From: Tetraselmis striata
Lineage: Eukaryota > Chlorophyta > Chlorodendrophyceae > Chlorodendrales > Chlorodendraceae
Assembly (NCBI GenBank): GCA_006384855.1
Contig: VCJN01001583.1
Span: 1-64,000, forward strand
Direction: 5' to 3'
DNA: 64,000 nucleotides
Shown here: positions 42,408 through 55,263 of the stretch, piece after piece
How positions within the stretch are numbered: the stretch's first letter is position 1
Layout: every line of letters begins with the position of its first letter
Translations under genes and position numbers: made by a program
The notes under the pieces: generated by a model
The model's input: only the letters and a program-made list of their open reading frames with translations
Told to the model about the DNA's origin: nothing
Databases searched by the model: none

Positions 42408-43993
42408 ATGCCGAATGACCGGAGCGAACAGCTACCGGTACCCTTCAGGGACCGACTCGCCCCAGCTCTCCTGCTGGTGCTGCTGCACACAGTGGCCGCA
42501 TGGGGATTGATCACGCCGGCAGATTCGGGGGCGAGGCCTGAGCTTGTCAGAGGCTGCAAGCTGCAGAGGGCCCGCCGCGCCATCGTCGTGGCCAGCAACA
42601 CGACGGAACGGCGCGCATCGGCCTTGGCGAGGTTCTGCCACTTCAGTGAAGGGCGCTTTGTGAACGGCCACTGCCGGAGCCTGCCACCTCTGGAGCCGTC
42701 GCCTGGGTGCGCCGTGAAGGCGGGCCAGCTGTCGGCGAAGCGCTGGTACGGCCGGCAGCGGGAGCTGCTTCTGGTCGGCGACTCCGTAGTGGAGCAGATG
42801 TGGCGCGGCGTCGTGTGCGAGCTGGCGCGACTGGCGCCGCTAGAGACGCTGCCGCCGCTGAAGGGGCCGAGAAGCCCAAGCGCCGACCGCCCGAAAGCGA
42901 TGTTCGTTGTCCACGCCGTAGAGGCTCCGTCGGGGAGGGTTCTAGACAGCAGCGGGGCAGTACCAACAGCGGCTTCGGATGTCACTACTCACAGAGGAGA
43001 TACTAGCTGGCCAGAGCGTGGCGGTATGGGCAGTCACTCGCTCGCCACTGGCTACCACCAAGGGGGGCAGGACTTACGGCGCAGGCTGCTGGTCGCGTCG
43101 GTGGGCTGCGATGAGAAGGAATGCTCGCAGTTTGGCGGACTCAAGGTAACTAACATCCCACGCTTCAACCCTGCCCCAGTCATGCCGCACTGCCGGTCAG
43201 CGGAGAAGGCGCTCAAACTCAATGTGCCGCCAATCGATGGGGCCAGGATGGCCGCAAAGGGACATCTCTGACTGGTGCTGCATCACTCGACTGCATGCAA
43301 CTACCTGAAATGAGCGGCGTGCTTATTGCCGGTTTGCAGGTGTGCTATATGAACATGAGGATGAGCCTGGTTAGCCCGCAGATGGCCGCTTGCCTACAGC
43401 AGGCGTCACGGGCCTCAGACGTTGTGGCACTCAACGTGGGTCTCTGGCACAACGAGCCGCGAACTCTGTCTACCGCCGTGCGACGGTTCAAGCAGCTTGT
43501 GGAGAAGGCGCGTGCTCAGCGGGGCAGCGGTGGGGCAGGTGGGGCCGGCAAAGTCCCCAAACTGCTGTGGCTGGAGACGACCCCGCAGCATTTCAACCGG
43601 CCCGGGGGGAACTTTCGGCAAGGGGTGCTGCGGGGCTGGAAGGCCAAGGGCGAGCGGTGCATGTCGCCCGCTCAGGCCAGACGGGCTTCGATGGACAAGC
43701 TGGAGTTCCGCAACCGCGAAGCCTTCCGCCAGCTGGACGGGCTCGGCCTGCCTGTGTTCCGCAGCTGGGCGATGCTGCGCCACTCGCCGGAGCTGCACGT
43801 GCAGCTAAGCAAAAAGCGCGGGACGCCCGGGGGGAAGGACGTGGACTGCACGCACTGGTGCGAGGGGCCGGCTGGCACAAGCCCCGTCGCGGCTCTGAGC
43901 CTGATCTTCCTCTCGGACGTCACGCGCAGCTTCTGGTCCGGCAACTCCCACGCCGTCTCGCCCGGGAAGACGAACCACAAAGTAGTGGTGTAG
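42408..43993 (+). CDS. PC-esterase / TBL-like O-acyltransferase, membrane-anchored
   Basis: Two exons, 42408-43145 and 43340-43993, joined by a 194-nt GT-AG intron in phase 0 (AAG/GTAACT...TTGCAG/GTG); product 463 aa. A second ATG lies one codon upstream (42405). Residues about 18-36 (APALLLVLLHTVAAWG) form a signal anchor after a short charged N-terminus, predicting a type II Golgi/ER lumenal protein. The SGNH-like catalytic domain shows the block I serine G124-D125-S126 (LLLVGDSVVEQMW), a mid-domain VVALNVGLWHN and the C-terminal D415-C-T-H418-W (DVDCTHWC), the D-x-x-H pair that completes the Ser-His-Asp set. Plant TBL proteins O-acetylate wall polysaccharides; the algal substrate is unknown. 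Several Cys (CHFSEGRFVNGHC) may form disulfides. No TGTAA was noticed within 300 nt downstream. Confidence 0.85.
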
Positions 43994-44527
43994 AAGGCAG
44001 CTGCCTCCCTTCCCCACTCCGTCCAAACAGCAGCCATGGCATAGATCTCAAGTGCCAAAGTTGCTTGACATGACGTTTCAGGATTGCCGCGCTGTCATGC
44101 CAACTTGGTGTGTCCTTAGAGGGCGTCCTCACGGCCAGTGCAGTGATGTTGGCCAAATGTTTCACCTCTCCACCTGGCTGGCGGTCGCAATGCGAAAATC
44201 ACAAATTCTACAAGTTATCAACTCTTTCACTTGTAGTTGCGCTTGTACAATGGGAAGGATATATCATGCTGGGGGTAACGGTTAAACGTCCACTGTCAAC
44301 GTAGCATCCCTAGATATGTTAAACATTCTAATTAACGCACCCCTTTACAGACTGGTTGTGGTATTTGGTTTTGGCCTGGTATATAATCCGTAACGTTCGC
44401 GGCGCGTGTATAGTAGTAAATATAGCAGCAGCAGTAGAAGGCATTGTCGCCACGCGGGGCAAGCCGTGCGCGGCGCTGTAGTGGCAAAAGGAGTACTTGT
44501 ACGGCAGCGCGCTAGGATTCGCCAGTT
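43994..44527. other. 3' flank of the PC-esterase gene, no gene seen
   Basis: Short ORFs only; AT-rich around 44290-44420. Confidence 0.4.
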
Positions 44528-44790
44528 TTTTTCTTTCGCCCTGGGATATGACTGGCACCAGTGAAACCCTTGCGGCGTCTCTACGACGGCTGTTTAGGCA
44601 CTAATATAGTTACGAAAAGCCCTGGGTAGGCGACGCTCCGTTAAAGTCAACAAGTAATTGCCGAGGCATTTTGCAAGGCTGATTGGAGGCCAGTGACGGA
44701 ATTTTCACTTTTGGATCATACCCGGCACTGACCACGAAAGGTCCGCCCTACCCGTTAGGGCGTCGGCCCATTCGAGTAATGCGAGTTGGG
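44528..44790 (+). mobile_element. MITE-like dispersed element copy
   Basis: Left part GATATGACTGGCACCAGTGA through GGGTAGGCGACGCTCCGTTA; right part GAAAGGTCCGCCCTACCCGT and GGGCGTCGGCCC. Same order as 26.68-27.04 kb, with the central part shorter here. Confidence 0.65.
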
Positions 44791-44799
44791 GCAAGCCCC

Positions 44800-47700
44800 A
44801 ACCTGCGGAGCAAAGCACTTCCGGAGTGCGATACATGTGCAACAAGAAAGGCAATGTGAGGGAGGGCCCGACGCCATAGCTGGAAAATTTTCCCATTCCC
44901 AGTAAAATCCAGGGCGCCGTGAAGGAGGGGGGGGGGGCGCCCAAAATAAAATCCTCATGTGTTGACGCAATAACCTAACTACTAAAAACATCCCTAAACT
45001 ACGGAACTACTAACAACTCGAAATTATGGCGGTGATACCCCCACCGTGGGCACTCCACCAACATATGTTTTCGATTGTCTCATATTCACCTCCGCCACAG
45101 CATGCAGGGCAGTGTACAAGGAACCGCTCAGGCATGGCATGAATTCAGGGCAATCGGCGGGCAGTGGGAAATACTCGGATGCGTAATTGTATCATAATGT
45201 GCAGCCCGGCCACATCTCATGCGGGGACACCCACACCGTACTGTGGCAACGGGTTTGGCACGTGGATGCCTGAACATATATACCCCAGGTGTTAATGCGT
45301 GCTGCCAGTACCAATAGCAGTCATCGGCCGCGCAGTGCTGCGCAAGTGCGCGGTCGGCATTGAGCTGCGCGTCGGCATGTCGTTTGGGGCTGGTGGTAAA
45401 CCCAGAAACTCGTCGTATGGCCGGCATGTGAGGAGGCCTAGGATTGTTCTACATATAAATCATATTGTCGTAGAGCTTTACAGCGTGCACATATGTCGAA
45501 AAGCTGGAACAACAGGTCAAAGGGGTGGGTACGGTACAAATGTACGTCTGGACGGGGAGGGCAACGGTACAAACGTACATTACAAACGCAAATTGCCCCC
45601 CTGAATGTTTAAATTGTTTTACGTTAGTGCTTTCCCAGGTTATACAGTCGCCGCCAGCTGCCTCACGGTCTGACACTTATAGTGTTAGCTGGGCAAGGCT
45701 ATAGTAATTTATGTATGGAGTAGCGCTTGCGGAGGTTTGAGAATGGACTTCTACGCGGTGTGCTGCTATATTATATTATGGAGTGATGACTGCATGTGCT
45801 GCCGTTGTACGTTGTTAAACATAGTTGGTGCATGATGTATATTATTCGGACGAGCTCGGAACGGGTGGTCATTGCGTGGTGCCAATCTGATTATGAATTG
45901 GCCAGATGACAACTTTCTTTTGTATATTGTACTGCGGCATTTACCTTATACATTTCTTTTATATATTTAACTACGACACTCGTGTGCACACATGAAACTA
46001 ATGATAGTAATGGCGGATATGGCGCGCGTGTATATGAAATATACATTTTACGTCACCTTAAGTACAAAACTGACAGACACTGCCTTCCCCGCCGCCCGCG
46101 TATGTTGTAGTTGTACCGCTTGCCCAGAAAATAACGAATCGTACGACGCGTGATAACACATCAAACAGCATATCAACATACAATATCACACTAGGAACAA
46201 TGTCGATGAATAGAGAGAACGAAAGAGAGAAATCTCTGCACATGGAGCTGTAGGTGATGCTAGGAGGGCATCATGGAATCGCTAATACGTAACGATATAT
46301 AAGTATCAGCCGAAGCAACAATGAATTAAGTATCGATGAACTACCGCGCATAGCGCATGGCCTTGGCGCCCGCCGGCGGCCTTACCATCACGCGATGCGG
46401 TCAGGCAGAAGCACACAACCCCATACCCCGCGCGCTCGCAAATATCGACGAGTACGAAGATCGCATCAAGTGGTCGCCACTAGACATTCTGGCGCGCGAG
46501 GTTGTATAATTAATGAAGTGAGTGACTGCCGCCAATAGTAACGCTCAACATGCAGTCGCGACATGCAGTATGCATATATGTTACGTGCCAGCATGAGGCA
46601 CGCACGAGCAACTAGGACGCGAGCGACGTCACCTTGTAGCGGGCTCGTAAATGAAGCGATTGCAATCTTGCGGTTGGTTTCGGAACAACAGCAAAAACGG
46701 AGTTACTATAATATGTCAACAATAATATATCAGCATGATAAATAATATGATGATAATAACGAAAATAAATGAAATCTCGCCGTGATTCACGCGCGCAGCC
46801 CGTATCCATAACATCGAAGCAATGCCACTATGTTGACCTTACTTCAGGAATAAATAACAACGTGAATGTGCGTACAACAGCTTCCCGAACTACTAAAATA
46901 ATCGAATGATACATTATTTCAGGGGCCCTCGCGATTTTGGGATATCGGCAAACTGCAATACAATTCGCGAACTCGAGGGAAGCGCGAACTGCACCGCGAG
47001 CAGAGAGCAAATCAAGAGAGAAACCGCGCGACTGATTTCGCGAAGGGCTCGCGAACACTTCACAAACCACACGAGTCATGACGGTGTTATCGTCCCGGGC
47101 GGCGGCAGGCCGCGAAACCTTTTGGGACTAAACTCGTCGTACGACTACTGCGGTACTCCATACGACGACTTAAGTCTTTGTGTCTTTTAGTCGGGCGGTC
47201 ATAGTGTACCACCGGTGCAGTTGCGCCGCCGTAGCGCAACAACCGCGTTCTTGCATCGCATCGCCGGCAGCGCCGCGCCTCGACTCGCGACATGAGTCAC
47301 ATATAGTCGGATGCAGTTATACAATTATACACTGATACATACACGTTGATGGCTGACCAACGGTGGCATGTTGCAGTCGGAAATATCAGCAGTCAGAATG
47401 TCGGCGGGTGCGCGCCGTGCAGAGGATTTTGTGGATGCAGACGCGTGGACGACGTGGTGACGCTGCCCCGCCCCCGCCCTAGCCCCCGCGAAGGCGAAGA
47501 CGAAGGCGACGGTTCATAAGGACAGAAATAAGAAGAAGCGCCACATATTGTCGGTGGGCGATGAAGACGATGGGGCGCAACTCCACTCGCATCGCAGGGG
47601 GGGTGTCGTGGGGCCCGGTTAGCCCGGTGAATCCCCGTAGAACCCGGTGGGTGTACTAGTGCCGGTACTAGCGGCGTGTATCGTACAGCATTTCATGTGT

Positions 47701-47930
47701 CGGGCAGGACCCTTGTCATGTAGCGGTCAAAACTCGTATCAAGCAGTCTGTCACTCGCGCGCGCTCTGTTGATGCGTACGGCGGCGGCGTGGTGACTAAT
47801 CCTTAATCGATGCGCTGGTGACGATGACTCGTCAGTCGTTATGGGTTCGGGTACTTGTAGTACACGTATATACATCATACCGAGATCAGGTAGTGGCACG
47901 GCATATCCCCGTGGTAAATAAGTGATGCCG
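44800..47930. other. Gene-poor stretch
   Basis: No exon with splice sites or motif was found in about 3 kb. Composition is mixed, with AT-rich patches at 45.7-46.8 kb. The segment 46920-47060 repeats TCGCGAA/TTCGCG words in both orientations. Confidence 0.45.
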
Positions 47931-47947
47931 CGCCCCACCACTGCTGC

Positions 47948-48818
47948 TTGCAACCCATTCCGCCAGTGCCCGCCGCGCCGCACCACCGCCAACGACAGCG
48001 GCGCCAAGACAATAAGGCCAACGCGATGTCAACGCCCGCACCCCGCCCGAGGCCAAACTTTCAAGTTACGAAAACCCCGGTTGCATGGTTTAGGAGGGTG
48101 CGCATCACTGTGCGGTGCAACTGCTGCGAAGCGTACGAGAATAGCATAGAGGTGTAGCCTGCTACGACCCGCGTCGAAGCCTCAAAAGATGTTAAAGCCT
48201 TGATGCAGCCACACCAAGTGAGGCCTTGCAATGAGTTCCGACGCCTCCACGCCGAGGCATTGGCGAGGAAGGTAGACCCGCGCAAGCACAAGGCAGCCGA
48301 AGATCTTGAACAAGCATGGGCGGCAGAGCAACCCACGCTGGAGCCGGAACAAGTCACGTTGCCGTCCAGGAGCTCAACCCCGGGGGGTGGCTCAACACGC
48401 GGTACGATGATGGTACCGCAGCGCGGCCGGTATCAATGCACGTCACCGACGTCGAGTTCCAACCTGAGGGGGACTCTTCAGTGGCACGGATATGTACACC
48501 GTTGAGGACGATACGGGGTGAGTGGATGCCGCCAAGGTGTGGATTCCGCCGACGATCAAGGGAGAGTTAGCCGACCTAGCTTCGGTGAACGGGGTTACTC
48601 TTATCGAGCAGGCGAGATGCGCCATTCGGTGGTTTATAGACACCCCCCCTCCCCCAGCAGCCTCAGCTCCCTCGGAATCAGCACCCCGCAGGGTCCCACC
48701 TGCCGTGCTGCCGCCGGCGGAGGAGGTCAAGGAGGCGGTTGGACAGTACCAGTTAGGGTCCGTGTGGCAAATGCCGGCACTCGGCAAAGAGGTGTGCGGC
48801 GTGCAAGGCGACGGTTGA
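47948..48818 (+). pseudogene. Broken ORF cluster with a ribbon-helix-helix-like segment
   Basis: Coding-like pieces follow in three frames: TKTPVAWFRRVRITVRCNCC (to about 48151), PHQVRPCNEFRRLHAEALAR and KVDPRKHKAAEDLEQAWAAE (48206-48350), ELNPGGWLNTRYDDGTAARP and MHVTDVEFQPEGDSSVARIC (48376-48515), then VWIPPTIKGELADLASVNGV-TLIEQARCAIRWFI and a Pro-rich tail (to 48818). Splice-like borders exist (GAG/GTGTAG...GATGCAG near 48152-48205; CGGG/GTGAGT near 48517), but the implied introns are very short, so frameshifts are as likely. The last segment fits the beta strand, helix, helix pattern of Arc/CopG DNA-binding folds. Overall function unknown. Confidence 0.4.
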
Positions 48819-48829
48819 ACGGTTGGGAT

Positions 48830-51800
48830 CCCGCGCAGTACTTGTTTCTAGCCCACATGCTTCGCCCAACAAGAAGCGCCGCCGCTGAACGGCTGACGGC
48901 CTGAACGGCTGACCCTCTTGTAAAGCTCTGTAAAAACAACTTACGCGTTGAAGCCGCCGCTGCTGCCACGGCTCCCACCAGCCGCCGCCGCCGCCAGCGG
49001 AGTCCCACGAAAGTCCTACCCAAGTCCCAGTGTGCGGTACTAGCTCGCGACAAAATTAGTCGCAAACTGAATAATATTGGATACATCCGCGGGATCCCGC
49101 ATCTACATATGCGGGCGATGTATGAAGGGAATTACATAACTAGTTGCAGATGTGCTAGTCCGGAACCCGCAGTGCGCCCAGCGCTCGTGGAGGCGAGCAG
49201 CTCACCGCAGTCTTGAACGACTCGAGTCTTCGTGGAAACTCACGGAGCGGGATCCCGCAGATATGCGAGCGCGGGGAACGATCAAGCGATGCGTGAATTA
49301 GTCGCGGCCGCCGGCCGGTGTGCATGTGCGGGATCATGCTTGCCGACAGAGGCGGGCAGAAGCGGCGCCGCGCGCGGCCGCTCGAATAATGGATCCGTTG
49401 TGTGAGTGTGGAATCCAGAGAGCCGCAACGATCAATCGTAGTAGTTGTTGTACATGCTGTACAGTAGATGCATGGTAAAGTGTCCGCGGGACTTGCGGCA
49501 ATTCAGCCAGCGGTTTGAGTCCTTTGGCCGTTGCGGCGTCGTCACGGAGCGTGTGATGAGGCGTTAAAGTACAGTGTGGCGAAAGTGCCACACGTTATGG
49601 GTTGCCGCGCGAGCCGCGATGTGGTTACAATGCACCGTGGGGATGGCACATGCTACTGGTAGCCTTGATACTGGTAGGAATTCCGGACCGCATGCAGCCG
49701 GGCACGCAAGTGCGACTACCGAGCCAAGCAGAAAAGTGGCGACTACACGGTAGATACGGCAATTACAAGCCCATTCCGTGAGAAAATCACGATAACGGGC
49801 CATTATAGTGTAATTACGAGACAGGCTGGGAGCCTAGTGCCACCAAGCCCAATCAGCGCCCTGTTGACAGGGGGCATCAACTTGTTTAGAGTTGACTAAC
49901 TGCTTGCAACTGCCATTCGAATAATTGGTCACCGCGCGGTTGTAGTGGTGCGCATGCGAGTCGACCGTGGGAAAAGCAGCCGTGCGCGCACCAGGTATTG
50001 CCGCCTGAGGCGCTAGAGGGGGAGGGATGCTTGGGAGGTGTCTAGTGGGTGAGGACTATGGAGGTGGTACGACAGAGTCGATGTGACGGCAAGTGGTCTT
50101 CAGTGCGGCCCTCACCTTATCCGGGCCCTGCGGGCCGTAGTGTGGACCTGGCGCGGCTGCTGGTGCCTCCGCTGAGGGCAGTAGTTGCGGTTGAGAGCCG
50201 GCGCTTGCGAGGGCGGTGGACGAGACGATTGCCGCCGCCACCGGCCGCCGCCACGCGAGCTGCGGCTGATGGTATAAGGTACGCAAGCGTCCAGATTTCG
50301 TCATCACACAGCAGTGCAGTGACTGCGCCGCAAAAAGAGGCGGGGAGGCGAGACTGACCCCGTCGGCAATCACGCCGACACTAGCAATAAGCAGCAAGCG
50401 GGCGGCCGCGCCAAGCTGCGCGCTACTGCTACTTATCGCGGTGGCTAGTTATACCCGTACTCCGCCCTGCGAGTACCGCCAGGAAATACATGGAGTCTAA
50501 TCATGGTTCTACTCATGGTAGTACGAGTACTATGTGCGAGTACTCACACATTTTAGTACAGTCCCCCTAGAAAGTCTTGCCATGTACGTATCTGTCCGTA
50601 TCGCCACGTCAGCGCCGGCGGCGCCGACCGCCGAGTGGTACCATGGCGCATTTTTATGATATGATAAACTTAGAACATTCATCAACTGCTTGAGATGTGA
50701 TAGGTGGCGGAGGGGGTTTGCTTGTTACGCTCGCGATTCCGCTCTGCGTTGGTTCGAATCCTGCCGGCCCCCTCGGTGGAAATATAACCGAGGGGGGTGG
50801 GGTGGGGGGGGGGGGGGGGGGGGGGGATGCAAATACTCTTAGGTTCTCCTACAAGCCCTAGTACACTGGCTTACCGCGCGACCCGCACCCCCATGAAAAA
50901 GGCGATGTCCTCGCCCCGCGGAGGCGGATTTCCCCGCGCGTACGGGCCCGCGAGGCGCAGCCCACTAGCATATTAACATGGGAGCGTATTGATGGCCATC
51001 CCTACCACATACCCTGGACGATGCCCTAGCAGGTGACCATATGGACCCACCCGCTGACACGGGGGCTGCACCCGTGCGCAGTACGGGCTGGAGCCCGGCT
51101 CTACCAAGGGCGCATTGAATGCGGACAACAACTACAGGTGGGCTGGTTATGGAGCAAGCCTTAATTGCAGTATTGGCCGTTTTGCGGAAACTGCTCACTT
51201 GCTTGCATGCCGACGGCGGGGAGAGCGCGTCTTTGTGAATGTGTTCTACGATGGTAGAGCTAACTCTTGGCGTGCAGATGTACACATAGAACGCATATAC
51301 GTGCGATGTTAAAATTCGTGCCCTCGTGACAATGGGTTATCAAATTCCTTATACTAATAAAGAACAATGACACGCATACGTATGTCGTTTACAACGATAG
51401 CACAACGAACGCCACTTAGGGCTCCCCCCACGCATGATGTCATGCTCACGTATGGCCCGTGGATGGGCGCGGCCGGAAACGAAGGTGAGGGCTCATAATG
51501 GGCCAATCTACAATTTATGCTTGACAAGGGGGCAAGACCTTTGTGGGAATGTGTATACATCATTACGAGTATATACCCGTAGTACTCTTTAGTTGTGTGC
51601 CGTAGCGCTGCCGGGGCCACTCTCGCACTAAACCCCTGCATTCTAAACGAAGGGAACCTTCGTAGGAACTTGCCGAAACCTTTTCCGGGGGTTTTTCTAG
51701 GCGGGGTTATCAACCGAGCCGGAATTCCCACCAATACGTATCGCTCCCGGCAGTAGAAACCTCAAATTTAATAAGGGACCGAGGCCGACGAAAACGGGCT

Positions 51801-53200
51801 TAAACTGCATACAGCGATCGCCGCCGCGCGCGTCGCCGCCGCTGCGATACGATTTCCTTATATGACAAATGATGTGGAGAAGGTGGAATTTGTAATCGTA
51901 CGTGTTATTTAACAATCTAGCACCTATCATCTTTAGCAACTTGCACAGTCGACACAACACCCATGCTTACCCTTTGAGGAGCACATTTGGGTCACAACTT
52001 TGGTCTGGAAGTGGTCGTCCCTGCGGTCTTTGAGCCCATGCCCGTCCCCACGCCCGCTCCATGAGCCAACTCGGTGCACTGGTGGTGTTGACATCAGTTT
52101 GGTACAATAATGCATATAATATGTACCATGTAGCTAGGGGCTTAGTACTTTAGCACATATCCTCACTTATGGTCCCCCATAGCATAGCGCGAGCACCAGG
52201 CACCGCAACGCGTGCCTAGATGCGTGCGGCGCTTAGACGGGCCTGGTAACTTCTCTGTATCCAGCCACTCTCCGCGCTTCACGCTCCCTCCCACAGTCCC
52301 CGGCCCACGCTGGGACCTGCACATGGCGGGTTGGTAGGGACGCTGCGCACAAGTGGTGTCACGGCACAACCTCGACCCAATAACCTCAAAACCATTAACC
52401 CTTTTGGTGGGCGGTATCGTTCCGCATGTGCTGCTATTTAGACGGGCTCATGACGGGGCGGCGGTCAGGTGGCCTCGTTTACGCGATGACGAAAGTATCG
52501 CTGAAAATACTTCGGGATGCTCTCGCGCGTCTGTGGCGGGACCCGCTGGTGCCCAACCGAGCCCACTCCCGTCTCTGCGCCCGATCCCTTCGTCAACTTA
52601 GTGCACGATTGGTAAAATGGTAATCCATCACAGCCTAGACCCGGGAACTCAAAACATAGCCATGTTGACGAGCCTCTTGCCGCCCGTGCTGCTAGCTAGA
52701 CATACTCGTAGCATGGTCGTTGTCGGGGGGGGGGGGGGGGGGGGGGATTAAGCCGCGCGCGAAGTGGCGCGGACTTAGGGGTTTCTCTAACCGCACGGGC
52801 CGACTGCAGCATGTCCACCTCACCCTAATCCACGCGCCAGCATATATTGTCTCACGGTTTGGCAGCTTGTGAGAAGTAGTACTGTGCCCGAAGGCCGCGG
52901 TGGGGTGCCCCCCCATCGCCACCGAGGGGCTCGGCTTTACTACTGATGCCCTTTTAGGCTGTCCTTCGAAAGGACCCATCGGTGGAGCGCATGTTCATCA
53001 CCTCACGCGGGTCGCACACTGCATGCGCCCACTACTCTTCCTATCCTTTGGAAGGGTTTGGACAAGGCCTTAAGCCGATATTTGAAAGCCACAAAATCGG
53101 CTACAGTTGTAAATTCGCCGCTAATCAAGGAAAGATCGCATCTTTAATCTAAGGCGTCGTAAATTTGACTTCCGAAGGTCGTAGATTAGCGCATTTCAAA
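48830..53200. other. Gene-poor stretch with palindromes and G runs
   Basis: No exon is supported. GCGGGATCCCGC palindromes occur at about 49089 and 49247. G runs lie at about 50806-50826 and 52725-52746. A B-box-like GGTTCGAATCC sits at 50752 but no tRNA fold could be drawn. Confidence 0.45.
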
Positions 53201-53575
53201 CATGCAATCGAGTCTGGTTTGCCAAAAAAGGTGCAAAGACTTTTTAACCCGGATCGCCATTTTATGTCTAGGAAGGCTTACGAAAGGGGCGGGGGGGGGA
53301 GGGGTTCAGAGGAGGAGATTGCAAGGTGCTAACGGAAAACAAGGGGGGGATGCCGAAGGTAGCAAGCTAGAAGATGGCAGGCGAGCTGGTGGTGGCTGTC
53401 CAAAATAGCACCTTAGGATAGCGCAAGGCTCGCGGGCGATGGGGCACACCGTACTGAAACCTGACGTATTGGCAACTTAACCGGTTGAAACTATCTACCA
53501 GCAGATTGTACGGGTTGCCCTAGCATGATATTTAAATTGGTGGGAAACCTCATTAACATGTTTAGATCATTTCAA
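53200..53575 (+). mobile_element. Retroelement fragment shared with 62.1-62.36 kb
   Basis: Shares GATGGCAGGCGAG-TGGTGGTGG, CCGGTTGAAAC, ATTTAAATTGrTGG and AAACATGTT-AGAT in order with 62175-62365, which is the interval between RNase H and integrase of the Ty3/gypsy element. No long frame survives. Confidence 0.55.
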
Positions 53576-55260
53576 ACATGCAATCGAGTCTAATTTTGCA
53601 TGTTACACACGGTTCGTTTGCGACTGCGAGCGTGGGCAGTCGGCAAGCGTGCTGACTAGACGAAGCCGGAAGATGTCGGGTTGAAGGGACACGCGCCGAG
53701 AGTGTTAGGAACCTCCATTGAGGCGCAGACGTAGATCAGCCGCGGATGGGGGATATTGACGTGTCCCGAAATTTAGCAAGGTTCCATCTCCCGCTGACGG
53801 CGCCATGCAGCAATAGCCGCGCGTTGTGGCGGCACGCGACATGAACCGGAACTGCAGGCCAGCAAGACCGCACGGCGCACCCGTACGGTTTTTAAAAAGA
53901 GTTATGAAGCGCGCGTACGAATTTCTCCCGAACCCGTACACCGACCCACCCACCCCACCATGGACGGATACTTCCACGGGCCCAGCAGTGCCCTCGATGC
54001 GGTGCTGAAGCCCATGACCAGCATCACTGACCCCCATGCGGGCCAGGGTGCCGGCTAGGCCGTGCCCTGTGCCCGACGGTGATACATGTGTGTTGTTTAA
54101 GCGTGTCTCACCCCCATCGTAAAACCGTTTTCCCGCATTTTTTCAAGATTCTCACGGTGCGTCGCCCAAATCCGGCCACCGCCGTGTCTATCGGCTATCT
54201 TACTTACTGTCCCAGACCGGTCGCTACGGCTAGAATAGGAGCATACCCACATGTGAGGTAGGTGGGAGGGGGAGGAGGCGCGTCGACCCCGCGCCCATGG
54301 GCGGTGCGTGGTTGCCCTAGGGGGGTGATCTGGCGGTTTTTTTCTAATCTCGGTCATTTCGGCGTTGCCAGTGGGGCACCCAACACGGGACCCCATAGCG
54401 GCAACTGTTTGGCTAGGCGCAGCCCCTAGTACCTACGTTACACGTTTGGCCCGGTGGGGGTGGCCAAATATCGCAGCGTGGGTGGTGGGGGAGTCCGGTT
54501 ATCGGGTGGGTCGAGTGCGGGGAAAAACCGGGTCGCGCGGAAAAATCCGGCCGGCATGGACTTAGATGGGCACGAGAGCGGACGCTACCGGGCGTCCGCC
54601 CTTCCAATGACCTTACATGTGTCTACATGTACTATGTTGCGTCGGGTAGGTACTGACTTAACCCCTCGCACGCGAGAGGTTAAGTCGAGGGGTAATTTAC
54701 TGGAAAACGCAAATGCGCCGATTAGCCAAGCGGCCTCGCGGATGTCAACGGGCACCCTCTGTGGACCACCCGGCACGCAACACAAGGTCTCCATGCTAGG
54801 TACCAGTACGTACTTGATCTAGGTCGTTGGCCCGGTGGGAGCGCGAGGTCTGGCGGTGCCAGATCGGCTCGGGGGCTAGGCCATGAGCATGGCCCTGCTC
54901 CCGAGCGTTTCCGCGTGCCGCCCGTCCGCAATCGCAGCAGCTCGCATGCCGTTTTCGCGCGCGGCGGGGCGGCTTGCGAGAAGATTAGACCGTATAAATA
55001 AACGTCGTTTTTTAACACGGTATTTATGTACTGATGTATGTACCGCGAAATTTATATTGCGCTAAACTGTCGAATCGGGGCCCGCAAGGTGCGCCGTACA
55101 AGCAGATTGATGACGAGTGCCGAGTAGAGCGCCACATGTCGGACGAGGACGAGCTGCGCGCGCGGGCACGCGAGCGCGCCGCGTACACCCAGGTGAAGTC
55201 CTTTAGGGCTGCTATGCGTTTATGCGTGCACTCCATACATTGCAGACCTACGTGTCGGCA
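53576..55260. other. No gene seen
   Basis: Several ORFs of 60-120 codons lack motifs. A CTCGCACGCGAGAGGTTAAG inverted-repeat hairpin lies near 54663-54690. Confidence 0.35.
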
Positions 55261-55263
55261 CTA

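Noticed and set aside
42326..42985. 219-codon minus-strand ORF
   Set aside because: Antisense shadow of the PC-esterase first exon, whose GDS motif and signal anchor fix the strand.
49085..49330. Small transposon bounded by GCGGGATCCCGC palindromes
   Set aside because: The two palindromes are direct as well as inverted and no target-site duplication was seen, so boundaries cannot be defended.
50710..50780. Possible tRNA gene around a GGTTCGAATCC B box
   Set aside because: No D arm, anticodon arm or 7-bp acceptor pairing could be drawn; the B-box word alone is not enough.
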